Source: UBA1926 sp036732005 (lineage in GTDB: Bacteria; Planctomycetota; Phycisphaerae; Phycisphaerales; UBA1924). From it: a DNA stretch of 64,000 nucleotides. The stretch is from contig DAINDF010000001.1 of the NCBI GenBank assembly GCA_036732005.1, positions 1 through 64,000 on the forward strand, in the 5' to 3' direction. Shown here piece after piece: positions 59,628 to 64,000 of the stretch; positions within the stretch are counted from its first letter, which is position 1; each line of letters begins with the position of its first letter. Made by a program: the position numbers and the translations under genes. The notes beneath the pieces are model-generated. The model was not told the DNA's origin and did no database searches. It was given only the letters and a program-made list of their open reading frames with translations.

Positions 59628-61351
59628 CGCCCGCCCCCCGCGAGCCCGGTGAAGAACGCACGGGCGTTCGCGCTCAGCGTCGTCGTGCGGTACCCGCCCT
59701 CCTGCACCACAAGCGTCGGCAGCCCGAGCCCCGCGATCTTCGCGGCGTTCGCCTCGAAGTCCGCCGGGCGGAGCGGCCAGGTTCCCGTCGGATCACCTTT
59801 CCCCGTATCGAACCCGAGCGCCACGATCAGGAATGCAGGCGAGAACGCACGGATCCGGTCGAGCGCCCTCTCCAGCGCGCCCGCGTACCGCTTCGCATCG
59901 ATCGTCTCCGGAAGCGTGATGTTCATGTTGAACCCGGCCCCGTCGTCCTCCCCGGTCTCCTCTTCGAACCCGGTGAAGAAGGGATACGCGAAACTCGGGT
60001 GCCCGTGGATCGACACCGTGAGCACATCCGCTCGGCGGAAGAAAATGTCCTGCTGGCCGTTGCCGTGGTGGTAATCGATATCCAGGATCGCCACCCGACC
60101 GTGCTCGCTCAGCCGGTGCGCCGCGACCGCCGCGTTGCAGAAATAACAGAACCCGCCGAACGCCCGCCGCTCGGCGTGGTGCCCGGGCGGGCGGACCAGC
60201 GCGTACGCGAACCGTTGCCCCTCGAGAACCGCCTCCGCCGAGGTCAACACGCAATCGACCGCTCGCACCGCCGCCTTCCACGCGTTCGCGTTGATCGGCG
60301 TGAAGGTGTCGATGCAGTAGTACCCGGCGGCGTACGCCCGGTCCTTGGGAGGCCTGGTGTGATTGCGGATCGGGAAGACATACGGATAGACCGACCGCCC
60401 CTCGGGAACCTCCGCGCAGGCCTTCTTGAGATAGTCAACCAGCGCACCGTCGTGCACCGCGCGGATCGACGACTCCGGGAAGTGGCGGGCCTTCACCCGA
60501 TAGAAAAGCCCCGTCGGCTCGATGCCCTTGAGGATCGCCGCGACCCGCGCCGGCGCTTCCACATACCCACGCTCGCGTACATGGTGGATGTCGTGCTGAT
60601 CGTTCACGACCAGCGCGATCAACCCCTCCCCTGTCACGACCGTCCCGGCCGAAGCCGATCGCGATGCGTGCCGCGTCTCACGCACCCTTACCGGATCGTC
60701 CGTCACCGAGTCGACCACAGCGCTGGTGTACGCCTCGTCGCACAGATCCCCGTACTTCCGCTCCAGAACCGCCCTGATGATCGCCCGCGCCCGGTCCCGT
60801 CGGAGCGGCTCGCCCGAGCCCAGGTCATCGAACACGAGATGCGGCATGTCCTTCTGACCGGGCGTGATCGGCCTCTCGTACGCCGTGTTCACGATCGGCA
60901 ACGCCCCGAAACGCTCGTAGAACTTCAGCCGAGACCTGTTCTCCACCGCGAACGAAGCATCGCTGCAGGCCGCGGGGTCGTCCGGCAGACACTCGAAGAA
61001 CAGCCCAACGACGCCCAGCCCGCGGCACGCCTCCCGCACCCGCTCGTACAGCGCCCCGCCGACGCCCCCGCCTGTCTTCGCCGGCGTCGCGATGTAGTCC
61101 AGCCAGCAGAAACCAAGGTCCGTCATGTGCGACAGGTACGCGAACCCCAGCATCTGCCCACGCATGTTGTCGGCCACGAACAACATCGCCTGCATCCGGT
61201 GCGACAATGGGTCGCGGAGGCGATCCTCGAAGGTCAGGAACTCCTTGTCGGGAAGCCCGGGCAGCCGCTCCCGAAGAACCGCCTTCGTCTCGTCGATGAG
61301 CCGGCGGTTCGCCGGGATCGCGTCCGGGGTTATCTGGCGAATCCGGAACAT
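59624..61351 (-). CDS. GNAT acetyltransferase fused to HDAC-type deacetylase
   Basis: 575 aa. Residues 1-200 are a GNAT domain (MFRIRQITPDAIPANRR start; KTGGGVGGALYERVRE as acetyl-CoA loop; KFYERFGALP). Residues about 230-575 are a class II HDAC / acetylpolyamine amidohydrolase: RPPGHHAERRAFGGF with His391 and His392, zinc site Asp424-Ile-Asp426-Tyr-His428, Asp515 in LGFDTGKGDP, and the tyrosine motif QEGGY. All zinc and catalytic residues are kept. Acetyl-adding and acetyl-removing enzymes in one chain is unusual. The start at 61351 follows AAGGA and overlaps the previous gene by 22 bases. GFDTGKGDPTG favours small acetylated amines over proteins (family knowledge, moderate). Confidence 0.92.
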   Translation of the reverse strand: MFRIRQITPDAIPANRRLIDETKAVLRERLPGLPDKEFLTFEDRLRDPLSHRMQAMLFVADNMRGQMLGFAYLSHMTDLGFCWLDYIATPAKTGGGVGGALYERVREACRGLGVVGLFFECLPDDPAACSDASFAVENRSRLKFYERFGALPIVNTAYERPITPGQKDMPHLVFDDLGSGEPLRRDRARAIIRAVLERKYGDLCDEAYTSAVVDSVTDDPVRVRETRHASRSASAGTVVTGEGLIALVVNDQHDIHHVRERGYVEAPARVAAILKGIEPTGLFYRVKARHFPESSIRAVHDGALVDYLKKACAEVPEGRSVYPYVFPIRNHTRPPKDRAYAAGYYCIDTFTPINANAWKAAVRAVDCVLTSAEAVLEGQRFAYALVRPPGHHAERRAFGGFCYFCNAAVAAHRLSEHGRVAILDIDYHHGNGQQDIFFRRADVLTVSIHGHPSFAYPFFTGFEEETGEDDGAGFNMNITLPETIDAKRYAGALERALDRIRAFSPAFLIVALGFDTGKGDPTGTWPLRPADFEANAAKIAGLGLPTLVVQEGGYRTTTLSANARAFFTGLAGGGR

Positions 61352-62325
61352 GGAGCATCCTTCTTCGCCAACGCCGCACGGACCAGTTCCCCGACCACTT
61401 GTTCCGATGAGTATCCCCCACGCTCCGCCGCCGCCAGGAAACCCGCATCGCGGGCGAGACACGGGTTCGTGTTCACCTCGAGCACCCACGCCCGCCCGGC
61501 GCCGTCCACACGGAAGTCCACGCGAGCATACCCCGAGAGCCCGAATGTCGACCAGCAACGCAGCGCCATCGACCGCAGCCGGTCGAGGAGCGGGCCCTCC
61601 GAGGCATCAAACTCAAACGACCGCGGCGTGTTCCGATACGCGTCGCTCGATATGTCCCACTTCGCGGCGTAATCCACGATCCGCGGGCGCCCCTCGGCGT
61701 ACCCCACGAACTCGATCTCCGCCGGAGGGAGCACCGCCACGCCCGACTCGGTCTCGAGCAGCGACAGGTTGAACTCACGACCGTCAACGAACCGCTCCGC
61801 GAACGCACGCCCTCCAAGCGACGGGGCCGCGCCGAGGATCGCCTCGTTCAGATCCCGCTCGCCCGCATCAACGATCGACCACGGGCCCAGCCCGATCGAC
61901 GCGTGCTCCCAGACCGACTTGATGATCCACTTCCCGCGGTTCGGTTTCGCGGCCCCGAACTCGTGCCACGCGGGCGTGTCGATCCCGCACCGCGCCAGCA
62001 CCGCCTTGGCGTCGAGCTTGTTCGAGGTCAGCGCGATCGCCAACGCCGGGCAGCCCGTCATCGGCCTGCCGATCGCCTCGACCAACGCCGGCACGAGATG
62101 GATCAACGACCCACGCCCCCCGAGCGATTCCACCAGGTTCACCACCAGATCCGATCGCCCGATCGCCTCGGCGGCCCCACGGAGATCGAGCCCCACGCCC
62201 ATCCTGGTGCACCGCGCCCCGCCCGAAGACAACGCCTCCTCGATCACCGCGGCCTGGTCGAACACATCCACCGCGTCCGAAGCAGCGCCCTCCCCCACCT
62301 CGTCGTGGAGGATCAGCACCCGCAC
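61330..62325 (-). CDS. ATP-grasp ligase, D-Ala-D-Ala ligase-like (second)
   Basis: 331 aa. GTG at 62325 is preferred since it follows the previous gene with a 13-base overlap; a second GTG lies two codons on. ATP-grasp signatures are visible: TSNKLDAKAVLARCGIDTP, KWIIKSVWEHASIG (ATP lysines), a central acidic segment FAERFVDGREFNLSLLE, and the metal box LEVNTNPCLAR. The pattern is that of Ddl-like peptide ligases that join amino acids. Sharing an operon with kamA makes beta-lysine a candidate substrate. Confidence 0.88.
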   Translation of the reverse strand: MRVLILHDEVGEGAASDAVDVFDQAAVIEEALSSGGARCTRMGVGLDLRGAAEAIGRSDLVVNLVESLGGRGSLIHLVPALVEAIGRPMTGCPALAIALTSNKLDAKAVLARCGIDTPAWHEFGAAKPNRGKWIIKSVWEHASIGLGPWSIVDAGERDLNEAILGAAPSLGGRAFAERFVDGREFNLSLLETESGVAVLPPAEIEFVGYAEGRPRIVDYAAKWDISSDAYRNTPRSFEFDASEGPLLDRLRSMALRCWSTFGLSGYARVDFRVDGAGRAWVLEVNTNPCLARDAGFLAAAERGGYSSEQVVGELVRAALAKKDAPCSGFAR

Positions 62326-63314
62326 GGCACCACCCCAGACCCGTGGCCTCGCGAGCGGGCGACCGCCCCGTCCACGATCCGCCGGATCAACTCCTCGTAC
62401 CGCCACCCCGCGAGCCCCGCCATGATCGGAAGGTCCGAGTGCGTCGGGTGCAGCCCCGCCAGCGCGTTCACCTCGATCACCTGGGGCCGACCCGCTTCGT
62501 CGGCGCGGACATCGACCCGCCCCGCGTCCCGGCAACCCACGGCACGATACGCGGCCAAGGCCAGCTCCCGGGCCGCCTCCGCGAATGGAGATTCCACGAG
62601 GCGGTACTGCACGACCTCCTCGCACCGTTCCTTGTCGTCGTACCCGTAGACCTCTGACCCTCCAGTCAGCCCGACACCGAGCACGCCGACAACCTCCGCG
62701 TCCGCACCGGTGCCCACCAGACCAACGGTGACCTCCTCACCAGGCAGATAGGTCTCCACAAGCACCGGCTGAGAAAACTCCTCGATCAGCCGGCGGCAGA
62801 CCGCCGCCAGCTCCGCCGGCCGCCGGCACACGCTCGCCCCGTCAACCCCCTTGCTCGAACCCTCCCGGCTCGGCTTGGCGAAGACGGGATACGGCAGGCT
62901 CAGCGCCGCGATGTCCTCGACACGCTCCACCACCGCAAACGCCGGGGTCGGAACGCCGTGGGTGGCGAGGACCCGCTTGCAGGTGGGCTTGTCCAGCGTC
63001 ACCGCGCAGCACAGCGGGTCGCCGAATGTGTACGGGACCCCGTGGTGCTCCAGCAACGCCGGCACCAGCGACTCACGCCCCGTCCCGAACCGGCCCTCCG
63101 CGATATTCAGCACAAGGTCCCAGCGATCCCCCGCCGCGAGCCTCGACACAAGGGCTGAAGCGCCCCCGATCCGGTCCGGCGTGTGCCCCATCCCGAGCAA
63201 CGCCGCCTCGAGACACTCGATGGTGTCCACGCGGTCGAACTCGGCCACAGCCTGCTCGCTCCAACCAAGCGCCAGGTACTCTTCACGCAGGTCGTAGGTC
63301 AGCCCGATCTTCAT
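62313..63314 (-). CDS. ATP-grasp ligase, D-Ala-D-Ala ligase-like (first)
   Basis: 333 aa. ATG at 63314; the extension upstream is not family-like. It begins MKIGLTYDLREEY like Ddl homologues. ATP-grasp elements: DKPTCKRVLATHGVPTPAF, VFAKPSREGSSKGVDGASV, VLVETYLPGEEVTVGLV, and the metal-binding IEVNALAGLHPTHSDLP, close to the Ddl box EVNTxPG. A true Ddl is possible, but two such enzymes side by side with kamA point to a dedicated pathway. It overlaps the next gene at both ends (4 and 13 bases). Confidence 0.9.
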   Translation of the reverse strand: MKIGLTYDLREEYLALGWSEQAVAEFDRVDTIECLEAALLGMGHTPDRIGGASALVSRLAAGDRWDLVLNIAEGRFGTGRESLVPALLEHHGVPYTFGDPLCCAVTLDKPTCKRVLATHGVPTPAFAVVERVEDIAALSLPYPVFAKPSREGSSKGVDGASVCRRPAELAAVCRRLIEEFSQPVLVETYLPGEEVTVGLVGTGADAEVVGVLGVGLTGGSEVYGYDDKERCEEVVQYRLVESPFAEAARELALAAYRAVGCRDAGRVDVRADEAGRPQVIEVNALAGLHPTHSDLPIMAGLAGWRYEELIRRIVDGAVARSRGHGSGVVPCGC

Positions 63315-63823
63315 CGCTTCATCCCCTCGGCCCGCAACTCGGCGTACAGCGCCGACCGCCAGCGTTCCCCGTCCGCCGGCACCATCCCGAGCACCGTCAG
63401 CATCGTCACACCAGGCATGCCCTTCGGCAGCAACGCCTCGGTCGGGCAATAGTCATCGTCCAAGCCGTCCAGGCCCCGCTCCGTGTACGCGAACGGATAC
63501 AGCCGGCAGACCAGCGGCCTGACCTCCAACGGGAGCACACACCCCGCCGAACCGAGAAAGTGGCAATCCCCGCTCGGCTTCTTCACGAGCATGCGTCGAC
63601 GCCCCTCGCCGTCGGTCGTCAGCCGTGTCCAATCCGGGTCGTCGGGGTCGTTCTCCAGGTACGCCGCGTTCGCCGGGCGGCGCAGCGACCAGAAGTCGGT
63701 ACGCCCCGTGTGCGCCCCGATCCGCTCGAGGTCCCCGCCGGTCACGAGGATCTCCGCCCGCTGGCAGCAGGTCTTCTGCATCCGGGCGCACCGGGCGCAT
63801 GGATGGTCGGACGGCTCAGGCAT
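63311..63823 (-). CDS. YkgJ family cysteine cluster protein
   Basis: 170 aa. Cysteine-cluster (UPF0153) family thought to bind zinc or iron-sulfur: CARCARMQKTCCQRAEIL near the N-terminus, then CHFLGSAGCVLPLEVRPLVC and LYPFAY. The start at 63823 overlaps the kamA stop by eight bases and its own stop overlaps the next gene by four. A metal-handling helper role for the radical-SAM aminomutase is conjecture. Confidence 0.85.
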   Translation of the reverse strand: MPEPSDHPCARCARMQKTCCQRAEILVTGGDLERIGAHTGRTDFWSLRRPANAAYLENDPDDPDWTRLTTDGEGRRRMLVKKPSGDCHFLGSAGCVLPLEVRPLVCRLYPFAYTERGLDGLDDDYCPTEALLPKGMPGVTMLTVLGMVPADGERWRSALYAELRAEGMKR

Positions 63824-64000
63824 CGCGTGCCGCCCGGGCGGGCAGCGGGTCCGGGTACCGGAAGGTCTGCCCCTCGTAGTTGCGCAGCACGATGTCGTCC
63901 CCGTCCCGCCCCACCACATAGTTCGGCATCAGCGGGATCTTCCCGCCCCCGCCCGGCCCGTCGATCACGAAGGTCGGCACGGCGTACCCCGTCGTGTGCC
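63816..64000 (-). CDS. kamA: L-lysine 2,3-aminomutase, C-terminal fragment
   Basis: Only the last 60 residues are inside the window; the radical-SAM part lies to the right. The tail HTTGYAVPTFVIDGPGGGGK followed by IPLMPNYVV and VLRNYEGQTFRYPDP is the hallmark C-terminus of KamA, not the shorter EpmB. The enzyme converts L-lysine to L-beta-lysine using SAM, PLP and an iron-sulfur cluster; the GGGGK loop lies near the PLP/tetramer interface in KamA. It heads the visible overlapping operon. Confidence 0.85.
   Translation of the reverse strand, partial: HTTGYAVPTFVIDGPGGGGKIPLMPNYVVGRDGDDIVLRNYEGQTFRYPDPLPARAARDA

Noticed and set aside
1..64000. CRISPR arrays, insertion sequences, prophage or rRNA genes
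   Set aside because: No regularly spaced repeats, transposase or integrase genes, or rRNA were seen; the HNH gene has no mobile-element context.

Overview
The window is high-GC DNA (roughly 68-70% by eye) that reads as a chromosome segment from a planctomycete of the class Phycisphaerae. The main reasons are four secreted proteins ending in the 'GC-type' dockerin-like module (each ends in a GC-P or GC-D tail), two hybrid Ser/Thr kinases, Gram-negative envelope genes (Kdo transferase, BamB-like lipoprotein) and pilus-type machinery. Housekeeping genes are scattered singly among unrelated neighbours.

Layout. 1-6340 is a beta-glucan utilisation locus: sugar ABC permease, two secreted dockerin-bearing proteins (one a GH16-CBM6 laminarinase-like enzyme), MalK-type ATPase and GH1 beta-glucosidase; an imperfect palindrome GTAAC-T-GTTAC recurs four times around it. 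The extreme left edge holds the start of thiG on the minus strand. 6379-12911 (minus strand) holds an AIM24-like protein, a SRAP protein, an unrecognised protein, a lone nuoB, an ACT protein, a YihY membrane protein and an rRNA pseudouridine synthase. 13011-20722 has a coiled-coil protein and two divergent multidomain kinases. 20754-29934 contains a sulfotransferase, dut, ruvA, manC, ruvX, a LolA-fold protein, a TPR-metallopeptidase and rnhA. 29972-42660 contains a PurS-PurS-PurL fusion, a quinone reductase-like enzyme, an NtrC-type regulator, ruvC, ribE, a PQQ-propeller lipoprotein, purH, an HNH endonuclease and a dockerin protein.

42661-45161 is compositionally different (clearly lower GC). 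It carries a strong promoter, a structured leader and three secreted-protein genes: a 12-cysteine small protein with a Gly-Gly site, an unrecognised protein and a C39-peptidase-like protein. 45162-59088 returns to ordinary genes: waaA, tRNA-Val, ogt, an S10 peptidase, serS, an FHA-PilB fusion, a CIA30 protein, and a divergent SPFH / zinc-ribbon pair.

59085-64000 is the most striking region. Six minus-strand genes overlap one another end to end: lysine 2,3-aminomutase (kamA, cut by the window edge), a YkgJ-type Cys-cluster protein, two D-Ala-D-Ala-ligase-like ATP-grasp enzymes, a GNAT acetyltransferase fused to an HDAC-type deacetylase, and a separate GNAT. This looks like a dedicated pathway that makes beta-lysine and ligates, acetylates or deacetylates it.

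At the level of expression, at least ten genes have a TANNNT-type hexamer ending only 5-8 bases before the start codon with no Shine-Dalgarno sequence, pointing to leaderless or nearly leaderless transcripts. Other genes have clear GGAGG-type sites.
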